From NCBI RefSeq assembly GCF_029024465.1, contig NZ_CP118950.1, positions 1,178,001-1,242,000 on the forward strand: a stretch of DNA of 64,000 nucleotides. The letters are read 5' to 3'. The notes beneath the pieces are model-generated. The model ran no database searches, had not been told where the DNA came from, and saw only the letters and a program-made list of their open reading frames with translations. The translations under genes were made by a program, and so were the position numbers. Positions 29,510-39,051 of this stretch are shown here, piece by piece. Numbering within the stretch: the stretch's first letter is position 1; every line of letters starts with the position of its first letter. The DNA comes from Lactococcus garvieae subsp. garvieae. GTDB taxonomy: Bacteria > Bacillota > Bacilli > Lactobacillales > Streptococcaceae.

Positions 29510-30814
29510 CTAGATGATTTTCTCTGCTTTGCTTATCTCTAACTCACTTGGAGTTACTCTATCCATTTCAAGAACCTTTATCTGTAAATTATTCAAAACT
29601 TTAGTACTTCCTACGTCAAGTTCTTCTCTGTTTTCCAAATAGTCATTAATAATATAACCACTGATAGTATTACTTGCCGAAGGATTATCGAAATCTGTGT
29701 CAAACTTATCTTCAATTTCAGATAAAGGCGTTTTCCCTTTGACATGATAAATTCCTGGCTCGACTTCGACAATATTTTCTTCTTCATGGTCTTGCTCGTC
29801 TTGAATATCGCCCACAAGTTCTTCCAGAATATCTTCAATCGTTACTAAACCGCTGGTTCCACCATATTCATCAGACAAAATTGCAAAATGTTTATGTTCA
29901 CTTTGCATTTGTGAGAGCAAGATTTTTACTGGGATAGTATCAATAAAGACGATCGGTTCCTGAGCAATCGTATGCACTTTTTGCATTGGCGACACAAGAT
30001 ATTCTTTAATAAGGGCTTGGAGCGTCACATAGCCTAAGATATTGTCCTTAGATTTTCCAATCACCGGGAAACGCGTGTGCCCTTTTTCGATTGCAAACTC
30101 TAGCGCTTCTTTAATTGTTTTGTCTGAAGCAATTGTTTCCATATCGAGACGAGGGACCATAATTTCTTTAGCTAATAAATCGTCAAATCCAAAAACTTTG
30201 TTGAGATACTCGTATTCTTTTTCGTTAATTTCACCTTTAGCAAAGCTTTGATTGGCTATCAAAAGAAGTTCTTCTTCCGAATGCGTTTCTTCTCCTTCTG
30301 ATGCTAGGCTGAGATTAAAGAGTTTGCCAATAGAGCTTGCGGAAACATTCAACAGCCAAACAAAGGGATAGGTAACCTTGTAGAAATAGTGCAAAGGTCT
30401 TACAACTGCTAAAACGACAGCTTCTGTCTTAGAAATACTGAGTGATTTCGGAATCAATTCACCAATTACAACGTGAACAAAAGTAATCAGCAAGAAAGCT
30501 AAAACAATTGAAAAGCTTTCTGCAATCGTATTAGGCAGTGGTAGATAATGAATCACAGGCGCAAGCAAGGCATGAATCGTGCTTTCTCCGACCCAACCAA
30601 TAGCCAAGGAAGTCAATGTAATCCCTAGCTGACAGGCACTCAAGTAAGAATCCAAATGCTCTACAACAACAATAGCTAACTTTGCTTGTTTGTTGCCCTC
30701 AGCTGCCAGTGTTTCTAAACGACTTTTACGAATTTTCACCAAAGAAAATTCAGATGCAACAAAGAAAGCTGTAAAAGCAATCATTAATACTATTATTATA
30801 AGATTTACCGTCAA
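29510..30814 (-). CDS. CNNM-CBS-CorC family membrane protein (hemolysin-C-like)
   Basis: The 434-residue protein has an N-terminal CNNM/DUF21 domain with about four helices, the ELIPKSLSISKTEAV and ALAVVRPLHYF segments, then two CBS domains (from about 205: EIMVPRLDMETI and a second through ISDEYGGTSGLVTIEDILEELVG), then a C-terminal CorC_HlyC domain. Members are tied to magnesium export and ion stress. It is monocistronic with its own leader. Confidence 0.9.
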   Translation of the reverse strand: MTVNLIIIVLMIAFTAFFVASEFSLVKIRKSRLETLAAEGNKQAKLAIVVVEHLDSYLSACQLGITLTSLAIGWVGESTIHALLAPVIHYLPLPNTIAESFSIVLAFLLITFVHVVIGELIPKSLSISKTEAVVLAVVRPLHYFYKVTYPFVWLLNVSASSIGKLFNLSLASEGEETHSEEELLLIANQSFAKGEINEKEYEYLNKVFGFDDLLAKEIMVPRLDMETIASDKTIKEALEFAIEKGHTRFPVIGKSKDNILGYVTLQALIKEYLVSPMQKVHTIAQEPIVFIDTIPVKILLSQMQSEHKHFAILSDEYGGTSGLVTIEDILEELVGDIQDEQDHEEENIVEVEPGIYHVKGKTPLSEIEDKFDTDFDNPSASNTISGYIINDYLENREELDVGSTKVLNNLQIKVLEMDRVTPSELEISKAEKII

Positions 30815-30944
30815 TAGATTATCCCCTTTATATTTTAATCTTTCTTAAAAATTCTCTATTCTCTATTATAGCAAAAAAACTTTACTGGACCTGCTTGTGA
30901 CACTACTTGTTTAAGCTAAGAAGCGTTAGCCTCTCTTTTTCAAG

Positions 30945-30973
30945 AAAAAAGCACTAGAAATCTAGATGCTTTT
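30945..30973 (-). terminator. Terminator after padR
   Basis: AAAAGCA with CTAGA/TCTAG and TGCTTTT forms a two-part stem with a T-rich end. Confidence 0.75.
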
Positions 30974-31009
30974 ATTTGTTGTATGCTTACCACTTCCCCA
31001 ATATTGTCC

Positions 31010-31561
31010 CTAGCTCTCGCGCTTATCTTGACTACTTTTCACCTTTTGTAGCCAATCAAGTCGAAAGTTTTCTCTTTGGATGGCAAAGTCTAAAACTAAA
31101 AAATGTCCATTTTTTTCTTCAGGATCAGCTCCTCCAAAGATAAGTGTTTGACGTTGCAGAAGATAATTCAGTTTTTTCTTATGTACTTCTATTTCTTCAT
31201 TAATTAAATCCATAATTCGGACATCATCATCATTCTTCAAAAAGTACAACCGTAACATAAATTCGTCTTTTTGAACGGCATAGAGTTCAGCAGGCGCTTG
31301 GATCCATTGATCAAACATTTCACGCCCCTTATCCGTGATATGATACTTTTTTTTCTTTAATTTGGCACCGACAATTTCGACATCAAAATCGACTGCTTCA
31401 GCATCAAAGAGCTTTCTTAAGGTCGGATAAATTTGTCCCGTATTTGCTTGCCAAAATTCGCCTACTTCGTTTTCGAAATTTTTCTTTAGATCATATCCTG
31501 TCAACGGTTCATGCTTCAACAAACCCAGAATAATATAAGACAATTTATCTTCACTGGCCAT
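31010..31561 (-). CDS. padR: PadR family transcriptional regulator
   Basis: The 183-residue protein has the PadR winged helix (YIILGLLKHEPLTGYDLKKNFENEVGEFWQANTGQIYPTLRKL) and the C-terminal Vir_act_alpha helical domain. It directly follows padC on the same strand, 136 bases downstream, with a terminator between. By analogy with phenolic acid stress in lactobacilli and bacilli, it should repress padC until a phenolic acid such as p-coumarate is present. The operator candidate lies at 32248-32285. Confidence 0.9.
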   Translation of the reverse strand: MASEDKLSYIILGLLKHEPLTGYDLKKNFENEVGEFWQANTGQIYPTLRKLFDAEAVDFDVEIVGAKLKKKKYHITDKGREMFDQWIQAPAELYAVQKDEFMLRLYFLKNDDDVRIMDLINEEIEVHKKKLNYLLQRQTLIFGGADPEEKNGHFLVLDFAIQRENFRLDWLQKVKSSQDKRES

Positions 31562-31667
31562 TTTATTTCTCCCTTATTCCATAATAACCCAATTTTTGCA
31601 AATTGTAAATGTATCCTCTATTATAACGGAATAATATCGAAATAAACACTCTTAGGCTATAAATGAA

Positions 31668-31690
31668 AAAAGATGAATATATTCATCTTT
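31668..31690 (-). terminator. Hairpin after padC
   Basis: AAAGATGAATAT/ATATTCATCTTT forms a near-perfect stem just downstream of padC. It may end most padC messages before padR. Confidence 0.65.
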
Positions 31691-31697
31691 CTCTTTC

Positions 31698-32231
31698 TTA
31701 TTTGTTTACTTTTTTGTAGTTTTCATCAAAATATTTACCCTCACGAATATCATTTGGCAACCCTTCATATGGCGCTTGGGCAATGACATCTTCGTTATCT
31801 GACCCAGCATTAGCAATATACGTGATTGTAGCAAATTCTGGAACTAAGTATTTTGGATAAGTTTCGTATTTTTCACGTGATTCATGCATCACATCGATAA
31901 AGTCGTTTTGGAAACATACTGTGATTTCTGGATGTTCGTGTACCCATTTTGGAAAGAAAATCATACCATGCATTTTTTCTTCATTTGGCATGAAGTCTAA
32001 AGAAACGTCTGTTCCTGTTGGTTCAGTCCAAGCAACTTTATAAACACCTTCTGTAAGCATCACAATGTCAACTTCTTGTTCTTTTACCCAGCGGCCAGCA
32101 ACCATTCCGCCATGGATGCGGTAATCGATTGTTTTTTCATTTTTAATATAAATTTCGTATTCCCAACCATTATCATAGGTATAAATCATATGTGAGCCGA
32201 TAAAATCTTTTAATGTAGAGTATTTTTTCAT
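31698..32231 (-). CDS. padC: Phenolic acid decarboxylase
   Basis: PadC converts p-coumaric, ferulic or caffeic acid to vinyl phenols without a cofactor. The 177-residue sequence shows [37 protein letters not shown] and [14 protein letters not shown], including the Tyr, Arg and Glu positions of the known active site. The ribosome site GAAAGGA precedes the ATG. A strong palindrome sits upstream and padR follows. Confidence 0.95.
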   Translation of the reverse strand: MKKYSTLKDFIGSHMIYTYDNGWEYEIYIKNEKTIDYRIHGGMVAGRWVKEQEVDIVMLTEGVYKVAWTEPTGTDVSLDFMPNEEKMHGMIFFPKWVHEHPEITVCFQNDFIDVMHESREKYETYPKYLVPEFATITYIANAGSDNEDVIAQAPYEGLPNDIREGKYFDENYKKVNK

Positions 32232-32247
32232 TTTTAGTCCTTCTTTC

Positions 32248-32285
32248 TATATATGTAAATTAAACATGTTTTATTTACATATATA
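32248..32285. promoter_or_regulatory. PadR operator candidate
   Basis: A near-perfect palindrome contains two overlapping ATGT-N7-ACAT boxes (32253-32267 and 32266-32280). Known PadR sites read ATGT-N8-ACAT. It lies 17 to 54 bases upstream of padC, suited to repression. Confidence 0.75.
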
Positions 32286-32317
32286 GAATACTCCTTTATT
32301 TAAAAATTGTCAAATAA

Positions 32318-32345
32318 AAAAATGCCGATCTTTAAATCAGCATTT
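32318..32345 (-). terminator. Terminator after Spx-like gene
   Basis: An imperfect AAATGC-GAT/ATC-GCATTT hairpin overlaps the gene's end and runs into T-rich sequence. Confidence 0.65.
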
Positions 32346-32350
32346 GTAAT

Positions 32351-32749
32351 TTAGAATTTTCTTTTTTTCGCGAAGTCTTCAATCATAACTTTGCGTACTT
32401 CCCGTGGCAAAAATTTTCGAATATCTTCTTCGTGGTAGCCTACTTGCAAGTGGCTACTGTCTATGATTAATGGTTGACGAAGTAAGAGTGGATTATCAAC
32501 GATTGCTTGAATCAGTTCTTGAATCGTTAAAGAATAAAAATCTTCTTTTAAATTTTGAATGGCTTTTCCTCTACGTGTAATAATATCATCCGACCCTTCC
32601 TCCGTTAAAGAAAAGATTGCAAGAACTTCTTCCTTTGTCAATGTATCTTTGGTGAGATTAATTTCTTGGAACTCTAGGTGATGATCCATAAGCCATTTTC
32701 TTACTTTTTGTGATGATGAGTTGGCCGCCGCCGTATATAGCTTAATCAT
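32351..32749 (-). CDS. Spx/ArsC-family regulator lacking redox cysteines
   Basis: The 132-residue protein aligns with Spx along its whole length: MIKLYTAAAN, KVRKWLMDHHLEFQEINLTKDTL, LLLRQPLIIDSSHLQVGYHEEDIRKFLPREVR. The CxxC motif at positions 10-13 reads Asn-Ser-Ser-Ser, so both cysteines are lost. I chose the ATG at 32747-32749 with GAGGG upstream over an ATG 17 codons earlier. It should still bind RNA polymerase alpha but cannot sense oxidants by the CxxC switch. Confidence 0.87.
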   Translation of the reverse strand: MIKLYTAAANSSSQKVRKWLMDHHLEFQEINLTKDTLTKEEVLAIFSLTEEGSDDIITRRGKAIQNLKEDFYSLTIQELIQAIVDNPLLLRQPLIIDSSHLQVGYHEEDIRKFLPREVRKVMIEDFAKKRKF

Positions 32750-32893
32750 AGTTTTATCCCTCTTATTCCCATTTTCAGCAACTTTTAGCAATTTTTTCAA
32801 AGTCGTATCTTTAATATACTATTCTTTTCTTATTTGTGAGTTAACCGTTCCTTAAACCAAATTTAAAATTGTCTACTTTTTTGCCACAAATCC

Positions 32894-32950
32894 AAGATAT
32901 TAAATAAAAGAGCACAAGTCATAAACCTGTGCTCTTTTATTTAATATCTT
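32894..32950 (-). terminator. Long perfect hairpin after khpA
   Basis: A perfect 23-base stem with an 11-base loop overlaps the khpA stop codon. Its arms centre on AGAGCACA/TGTGCTCT. It probably terminates the rpsP-khpA message. Confidence 0.85.
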
Positions 32951-33188
32951 ATTGATCCACCAAAAGGCGCACTTTTTTACCCTCAACAGGTACAAAGTAA
33001 ACGACGGTACGAATCGCTTGAATGATACGTCCCTGACGGCCAATGATACGACCAATATCAGCTTCCGCTACTTCCAAATGGTACTCCATAAATTCTTCAC
33101 CTTCGATAATTTCCAATGAAACAGCATCGGGTTCTGTTACCAAAGGTTTTACAATTGTCATTACAAGTTCTTTCACATCTTTTTGCAT
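32949..33188 (-). CDS. khpA: KH-domain RNA-binding protein
   Basis: A 79-residue protein consisting of one type II KH domain, with the GxxG loop in IGRQGRIIQAIRTVV. KhpA works with KhpB in RNA binding linked to cell division and elongation in Gram-positive cocci. It follows rpsP, the usual arrangement, with a hairpin between. Confidence 0.92.
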   Translation of the reverse strand: MQKDVKELVMTIVKPLVTEPDAVSLEIIEGEEFMEYHLEVAEADIGRIIGRQGRIIQAIRTVVYFVPVEGKKVRLLVDQ

Positions 33189-33237
33189 TTCTTACCTCTA
33201 CTCTGACTAAAATCGTCCAAATTATTGTGAAATTGAC

Positions 33238-33260
33238 AAAAAGCGGCTTAAGCCGCTTTT
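33238..33260 (-). terminator. Hairpin between rpsP and khpA
   Basis: AAAAGCGGC/GCCGCTTTT with a TTAA loop and T-run on the minus strand. It may end a share of rpsP transcripts, lowering khpA expression relative to rpsP. Confidence 0.75.
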
Positions 33261-33264
33261 AATA

Positions 33265-33537
33265 TTATTTGCTGAATTTTTGTTCGTGGAATTTTTTCAT
33301 AACGCCAGCTTTTGAAAGGATGTTACGAACTGTATCAGATGGTTGTGCACCATTGTTAAGCCATTCCATAACGCGTTCTTCTTTCAAAGTTACTTGGTTT
33401 TCAGCTACAAGTGGATTGTAAGTTCCAACTGTTTCGATGAAACGACCATCACGTGGTGAACGTGAATCAGCAACGTTGATACGGTAGTAAGGTTTTTTCT
33501 TTGAACCCATGCGAGTTAAACGAATTTTTACAGACAT
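33265..33537 (-). CDS. rpsP: 30S ribosomal protein S16
   Basis: The 90-residue protein starts [26 protein letters not shown] and contains [13 protein letters not shown], both diagnostic of bS16. It is followed by khpA. The rimM and trmD genes that often accompany it lie elsewhere in this window. Confidence 0.97.
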   Translation of the reverse strand: MSVKIRLTRMGSKKKPYYRINVADSRSPRDGRFIETVGTYNPLVAENQVTLKEERVMEWLNNGAQPSDTVRNILSKAGVMKKFHEQKFSK

Positions 33538-33622
33538 GTTATATTTCCTATTTCTATTTTTTATTACTTCACTATTATATCATAAAATATTGTCCTGTCA
33601 AGAAAAAAACTTGACAGCATTT

Positions 33623-34870
33623 TTATTTGTTATTCTGGCGGATTTCCCGCAAAAGTTTTTCAGCTCTCTCTTGATTCATTACTTTTTCTTGGCGGAGTTT
33701 TTCACTCAAAATAGTGATTTCTTCGTCTTTGGCGCCAACTGTCATTGCCAAGGCACGAACTTGCAAACTCATATGTCCTTGCTGTATTCCCTCAGAAACC
33801 AGGGCACGCAAAGCAGCCAAATTTTGTGCTAAACCAACTGCAGCCATGACTTGTGCTAAATCTTTTGCTTCTGTAATTTCTAAGAGTTCTAAAGCAGCTT
33901 GAGCTTTAGGTAAAACTTTCACTGCACCACCAACCGTTGCCACTGGCAATGGGAGCTCAAGGCTTCCAAAAAGTAAGCCATCTTTGACATACCATTCCGC
34001 AAGGCCCTGGTAGCTTCCTTCCTTGCTCGCATAAGCATGAATCCCTGAGGCCACTGCACGCGTGTCATTTCCTGTAGCAAGGACAACGGCGTTGATGCCG
34101 TTCATAATGCCTTTATTATGTGTGGCTGCACGGTAGGGATCAACTTTAGAAAAGCGTGACGCTGCTTGGATTTTTTCAGCAACTTCTTGCCCATTATTTC
34201 CTTTACTCAGCCGTTCAACAGGTATTTCACAATTGGCTTTAACCAAAGATTCAGTCGCATAATTGCTCAAGATACTGAATAAGATTTTTTGCTCTGGAAA
34301 CCATGTGCGAAAGAGGTTAGCAACACCTTCCAAAATGGCATTCACAATATTCGCTCCCATTGCATCTCTCACATCCACTTTAAAATCAACGGATACAAAA
34401 CCTTCTGCTTCGAAAGCTCTACTGCTCACTTGTCTTAAACCTCCACCCCGTTTAAAAATCGAAGGATAAGCTTCTTTTGCCGCACGAAAAATGCCGGCTT
34501 GATTTTCTTCGATAGTCTGCATGAGGTGGTCTGCCTGCTCAACATCATAAAAAACAATCTGCCCTCGCATTAATCGTTCCGAAAGCACCGTTTGAAAATT
34601 TCCAGCTATCTTTGCGCCATTACTCGCAGCTGCAATTACAGAAGGTTCTTCGGTTACCATTGGGACCAGGTATTTTTTGCCATTAATGACAAAATTTTGC
34701 GCCAAGCCCATTGGCAGCTCGAATTCACTGATCTGGTTTTCGATGAGATTGTCTGCTAAAGCTACATCAAGTACTGTTTCTTCTAAAATTTGTCGTGTTT
34801 CTGATTTTAAGTCAAGAAAATCCAGACGCTCTGCTGGACTCATTTGGTAAAATTTTTTCTTCATATTCAT
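33623..34870 (-). CDS. mvaA: Hydroxymethylglutaryl-CoA reductase, class II
   Basis: This enzyme reduces HMG-CoA to mevalonate for isoprenoid synthesis. The 415-residue protein has [22 protein letters not shown], the catalytic Glu in [12 protein letters not shown], the NKGIMNGI Lys region, NDTRAV with the catalytic Asp, and the C-terminal GHMSLQ His. The start has little ribosome site and lies three bases after the thiolase stop, implying coupling. A second ATG two codons on is possible. Confidence 0.93.
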   Translation of the reverse strand: MNMKKKFYQMSPAERLDFLDLKSETRQILEETVLDVALADNLIENQISEFELPMGLAQNFVINGKKYLVPMVTEEPSVIAAASNGAKIAGNFQTVLSERLMRGQIVFYDVEQADHLMQTIEENQAGIFRAAKEAYPSIFKRGGGLRQVSSRAFEAEGFVSVDFKVDVRDAMGANIVNAILEGVANLFRTWFPEQKILFSILSNYATESLVKANCEIPVERLSKGNNGQEVAEKIQAASRFSKVDPYRAATHNKGIMNGINAVVLATGNDTRAVASGIHAYASKEGSYQGLAEWYVKDGLLFGSLELPLPVATVGGAVKVLPKAQAALELLEITEAKDLAQVMAAVGLAQNLAALRALVSEGIQQGHMSLQVRALAMTVGAKDEEITILSEKLRQEKVMNQERAEKLLREIRQNNK

Positions 34871-34873
34871 TGC

Positions 34874-36016
34874 TTAAACTAAATTAGGGTTTTCCAAGAG
34901 GACAGCCAAACCAAGACCGCCACCAATACAAACGCTGGCAATACCATAACGTTTATTTTCACGTTGAAGCGCATAAGCTAAAGTAGTCAGAACACGTGCT
35001 CCTGATGAACCGATAGCATGCCCTAAAGCAATAGCGCCACCATAAATATTCACTTTTTCTTCTGGAATATTGAGTTCTTGATTTACAGCAACGCTAGATG
35101 CTGCAAAAGCTTCATTGATTTCGAATATATCGATATCTTCAATATCCAAATCTGTACGTTCAAGCAACTGACGAATGGCCTTAATCGGTGAAACACCCAT
35201 AATTTCAGGATCAATCCCAACTTCTTCACTGGCTAATAATTTTGCCAAAACTGGAAGATCTTTTGCTTCGGCATAGTCATTGCTTGCTAAAAGCAAAGCG
35301 GACGCACCGTCATTTACGGGTGATGAGTTACCTGCAGTTACACTGCCGTTCTCACTGAAAGCAGTACGCAGTGAAGAAAGTTTTTCTAATGAAGAGTTTG
35401 CACGAATTGTCTCATCTTCTGCTAAATCTGAAAATGGCACAATTTCTTTTTCAAATGCACCCGCTGTACGTGCAGCTAGGGCTTTTTCTTGCGAACGTTG
35501 AGCAAAGCGATCTTGTTCTTCACGACTAATTTCAAATTGCTCGGCGATTGTTTCACCAATCAAACCCATTGATTCACCATTAAACGCATCTACTAAGCCC
35601 TCAGACATCATTGAAAGCACTTCTTCACCGGATTTACGGTGACGGATGATTGGAGATTGAGACATGGACTCTGTTCCCCCAGCAATCACAACATCCGCTT
35701 CCTCAAGTTGTAAAAGTTGCTTAGCGAGAATCACTGCCTTCATACCTGAACCACAGACTTCATTAACCGTTGAAGCTGGAACATGGTGAGATAGACCACT
35801 ATTGATTGAGATCTGACGTGCAATATTTTGCCCTGTACCAGCCTGTAGTACATTGCCAAAAATCACTTGTTTGACGTCATCTTTAATATCTTCATGGCGA
35901 TCAAGTAGATTTTTAACTACATGAACACCCAGTTCTGCAGCTGTCTTATCTGACAGAGCACCATCATATTTTCCGACAGGCGTACGAAGCGCATCGATAA
36001 TTACTATTTCTTTCAT
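34874..36016 (-). CDS. Acetyl-CoA C-acetyltransferase (thiolase)
   Basis: The enzyme condenses two acetyl-CoA to acetoacetyl-CoA, the first step of the mevalonate route. Cys88 in NEVCGSGMKA is the acylated residue, GHAIGSSGAR holds the His and SVCIGGGLG the second Cys. I chose the start MKEIVIIDALRTP (ATG at 36014-36016). An ATG six codons earlier has GGAG only two bases away. TATACT sits six bases before the chosen ATG, so the message may be leaderless. Confidence 0.92.
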   Translation of the reverse strand: MKEIVIIDALRTPVGKYDGALSDKTAAELGVHVVKNLLDRHEDIKDDVKQVIFGNVLQAGTGQNIARQISINSGLSHHVPASTVNEVCGSGMKAVILAKQLLQLEEADVVIAGGTESMSQSPIIRHRKSGEEVLSMMSEGLVDAFNGESMGLIGETIAEQFEISREEQDRFAQRSQEKALAARTAGAFEKEIVPFSDLAEDETIRANSSLEKLSSLRTAFSENGSVTAGNSSPVNDGASALLLASNDYAEAKDLPVLAKLLASEEVGIDPEIMGVSPIKAIRQLLERTDLDIEDIDIFEINEAFAASSVAVNQELNIPEEKVNIYGGAIALGHAIGSSGARVLTTLAYALQRENKRYGIASVCIGGGLGLAVLLENPNLV

Positions 36017-36138
36017 AAGCCAAGTATAGCACATTTCTCCTTCAAATAGTCAAAAGTTTTTTCCAATTTTTAATCTTTTATGTTAAAATTGGAGCTTAAA
36101 CATACAAATTAATAAAGCATATAAACTGGAGGATATAT

Positions 36139-37290
36139 ATGAATATTGGTATTGACAAACTTGCCTTTTTTGTTCCTGAAACTTATGTAGATATGACTGA
36201 TTTAGCGCTTGCGCGTGACATTGATCCTGCTAAATTTCATATCGGTATTGGACAAGACCAAATGGCAGTCAATCCGATCAGCCAAGATCTCATCACCTTT
36301 GCGACCAACGCAGCTGCTGAAATTCTGACTGAAGAAGATAAGCAAGCAATTGACATGGTCATTGTTGGTACAGAGTCTTCTGTAGATGAATCAAAAGCCT
36401 CTGCTGTTGTTGTTCATGGTTTACTTGACATTCAACCTTTTGCACGTTCTATTGAACTTAAAGAAGCCTGTTATGCGACAACTGCGGGTTTGCAAATGGC
36501 TAAAGACCATGTTTATCACCATCCAGAGCGTAAAGTTCTCGTCATCGCCACTGATATTGCCAAATATGGCTTGAACACAGGTGGAGAACCAACACAAGGC
36601 GCTGGGGCCGTAGCCATGTTAATTGCCTCTGACCCTCATATCTTAGCACTCAACGATGACTCTGTCAGCTTGACCCAAGATATTTATGACTTCTGGCGTC
36701 CATTTGGTGACGCTTATCCAACTGTTGATGGTCAATTTTCAAATGCCACTTATATTGATTCTTTTGCTAAAGTTTGGCAAGAGTATGAACGTCGTACTGG
36801 TCTTGGTTTCTCTGATTTTGCTGCCTTAACTTTCCATACTCCTTATACGAAGATGGGGAAAAAAGCACTTCTTCCTCAACTTGAAAATGAAAGCTCTGAA
36901 GTTCAAGAACATCTTCTGGCACAGTATGAAAAAGGAATTGTCTATAATCGTCGTGTCGGAAATCTTTATACAGGTTCACTTTATCTCAGTCTGATTTCTC
37001 TCTTGGAAAATGCTGAAAACTTAAAAGCCAACGATAAGATTGGACTCTTCAGCTATGGGTCTGGAACAGTTGCCGAATTTTTCTCTGGTCAATTAGTTGA
37101 AGGCTTTGAGCAACATCTCCGTAAGTCAGAGCACCAAGCGCTCTTAGACAACCGCAAAAAACTTTCTATTCCAGAATATGAAGAAATGTTCGCAGAAAGT
37201 CTGGACGTACATGTTGATCAAACCTTCTCTGATCCTATGCCCTATAGCCTTGCTGAATTAAAAAATTCAACACGACTTTATCGTAAATAA
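36139..37290 (+). CDS. mvaS: Hydroxymethylglutaryl-CoA synthase
   Basis: MvaS joins acetyl-CoA to acetoacetyl-CoA. The 383-residue protein has Glu79 in VGTESSVDES, Cys111 in ELKEACYATT and the His in TFHTPYTKMGKKA. It starts with an ATG after GGAGGATATAT. It faces the thiolase-mvaA pair, so both sides of the divergent region feed one pathway. Confidence 0.96.
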   Translation: MNIGIDKLAFFVPETYVDMTDLALARDIDPAKFHIGIGQDQMAVNPISQDLITFATNAAAEILTEEDKQAIDMVIVGTESSVDESKASAVVVHGLLDIQPFARSIELKEACYATTAGLQMAKDHVYHHPERKVLVIATDIAKYGLNTGGEPTQGAGAVAMLIASDPHILALNDDSVSLTQDIYDFWRPFGDAYPTVDGQFSNATYIDSFAKVWQEYERRTGLGFSDFAALTFHTPYTKMGKKALLPQLENESSEVQEHLLAQYEKGIVYNRRVGNLYTGSLYLSLISLLENAENLKANDKIGLFSYGSGTVAEFFSGQLVEGFEQHLRKSEHQALLDNRKKLSIPEYEEMFAESLDVHVDQTFSDPMPYSLAELKNSTRLYRK

Positions 37291-37319
37291 AAAACATTGG
37301 CCACGGCCAATGTTTTTTT
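37289..37319. terminator. Bidirectional terminator
   Basis: AACATTGGCC/GGCCAATGTT stem between convergent mvaS and the SDR gene with A and T runs on the two sides. Confidence 0.9.
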
Positions 37320-37325
37320 GTTTGT

Positions 37326-38120
37326 TTAAAAAATTGTCGGAACAAGTCCACCATCCATCCGAAGTGCTTCCCCAGAAAAGGCCCCCGCAAGAGGACTGGC
37401 GACATAAGCGACAAAATTACCAATTTCTTCAGGATGAATCAAACGTTGAATCGTTGATGTTGGTCGATTGTTCAACATGAAGGCGCGACTTCTTTCTTCA
37501 ACAGATTCTAGCTCTGGATAAAGTGAGACCAATAAATGCTCAACACCTTCTGTTAATGTTGACCCTGGCATTACCGTATTAATCGTTACTGTAGTCCCTA
37601 CTGTTTCACGACTCAAGGATTTCGCTAAAGACAGATTCATCGTTTTGGTCATAGAATAATGCGGCATTTCGGGACTTGGCATAATCGCTGCTTCTGATGC
37701 AATAAAAATGATACGCCCGTTCGCATTTTTTGTCTTCATTTTAGGAAGATAGAATTGGGCTAAAGCAATCCCTGAGATTGAATTAACCTCAAAGTAACGG
37801 CGCCATTCCTCCAATTCGATCTCTTCAAATTTTGCATCGTTAAATATTGCCATATTATTGACTAAAATATCAACTTCTGGAAAGGCTTGAAAAAGAGCTT
37901 GTCGTTCATTTTCCCTAGATAAATCATAGGCTGCTGGATAAAACGTTCTGTTCGGATATTTTTTGTTAAATTCTTCAATCACTTTATCCACAACATCCGC
38001 AGTTCTGCCATTAATAATAACATCCGTACCCTCGGCCGCAAGGCTATCAGCAATCGCACGTCCAATGCCTTTGGTTGATCCGGTCACTAAAGCAAGTTTG
38101 TTTGTTAATTTTAAATCCAT
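37326..38120 (-). CDS. Short-chain dehydrogenase/reductase
   Basis: A 264-residue classical SDR. VTGSTKGIGRAIADSL binds the cofactor, VNNMAIF is the NNAG-like motif, and YSMTK is the catalytic Tyr-x-x-x-Lys with the Ser in FIASEA. It probably oxidises or reduces an alcohol or sugar. Nothing in the neighbourhood fixes the substrate. Confidence 0.88.
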   Translation of the reverse strand: MDLKLTNKLALVTGSTKGIGRAIADSLAAEGTDVIINGRTADVVDKVIEEFNKKYPNRTFYPAAYDLSRENERQALFQAFPEVDILVNNMAIFNDAKFEEIELEEWRRYFEVNSISGIALAQFYLPKMKTKNANGRIIFIASEAAIMPSPEMPHYSMTKTMNLSLAKSLSRETVGTTVTINTVMPGSTLTEGVEHLLVSLYPELESVEERSRAFMLNNRPTSTIQRLIHPEEIGNFVAYVASPLAGAFSGEALRMDGGLVPTIF

Positions 38121-38236
38121 TTATTTGATCCTTTCATCATTAGCTGTGCTCTCACCATTATAGAGCAGATTGTCCTACTTACACAGTTCCTATTTTTGAG
38201 TAATCGAGGAACCTAAAAGTAAGTTTTGTCCTGTAT

Positions 38237-38950
38237 TTAGTTGTTAAAGATCACTGTTTCAAAGTTAAATGAATCAGGTAAATGGCGGGCAATCGAATAT
38301 TCAAAAATACGTCCATCATCAAGGTTAGCAACTTGCTCGACTTGCATCAAAAAATCCGTATCTGTAAGATGCATGGCCTGTTTTTCTAACGCATTGGGAC
38401 GTACACCCTTGACATTAAGAAAGGAACTCTGTATAACAAGGCCAAGTTCTTCCAAAATATACTTATAAATGGAACCCGTGAGATGAGAATATTTCAATTG
38501 TGGAATAATGGAAATTGGCATATAAGTGTACTCAATAATCGTCGGCACCTTTTTAACATACCTTACCCGTTCAATACGATATATGAAATCCTCTACATCT
38601 ATGGATAATTTATGAGCGATATCCGCATTTGGATGCTCGACTTCGAAAGTTAAAACTTCAGATTCCAACTGCTCTGAATGACGTTTGGAAGAGCCATCTA
38701 CTGCATAGAGATGCGCTTTTTTCCCCTTGGTCCAATCTTTTACTATCGTGCCATAGCCTCGACGGCGGATCAAAAAACCCTCTGATACCAGAATATCCAG
38801 TGCCTTTTTCACAGTCATCAAACTTGCATCATACTCTTGCACCAAAGTATTGCCATCTGCAATTCTGGAATTGATAGGATAGTGACCAGACAAAATTTTT
38901 TCCTTAACATCTTCATAAATTACTAAATACTTTGGCTGTTTCTTTTTCAT
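38237..38950 (-). CDS. GntR family regulator with UTRA domain
   Basis: The 237-residue protein has an N-terminal winged helix (YEDVKEKILSGHYPINSRI to MTVKKALDILVSEGFLIRRRGYGTIV) and a HutC-type UTRA ligand domain. It lies 100 bases downstream of the oxidoreductase pair on the same strand and may regulate them. The direct repeats at 41008-41038 are a candidate binding site. Confidence 0.88.
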   Translation of the reverse strand: MKKKQPKYLVIYEDVKEKILSGHYPINSRIADGNTLVQEYDASLMTVKKALDILVSEGFLIRRRGYGTIVKDWTKGKKAHLYAVDGSSKRHSEQLESEVLTFEVEHPNADIAHKLSIDVEDFIYRIERVRYVKKVPTIIEYTYMPISIIPQLKYSHLTGSIYKYILEELGLVIQSSFLNVKGVRPNALEKQAMHLTDTDFLMQVEQVANLDDGRIFEYSIARHLPDSFNFETVIFNN

Positions 38951-39004
38951 ATATCGACCTCATAAACTGACATTCTCATTATTATTACACAATATCTTAG
39001 GAAA

Positions 39005-39051
39005 ATAAAGTAAAAATCACGAGTGAGGGTCACTTATGATTTTTACTTTAT
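39005..39051 (-). terminator. Terminator after the TIM-barrel-like gene
   Basis: A 15-base perfect stem with the core AAAGTAAAAATCA/TGATTTTTACTTT and an inner AGTGA/TCACT hairpin. Confidence 0.85.
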
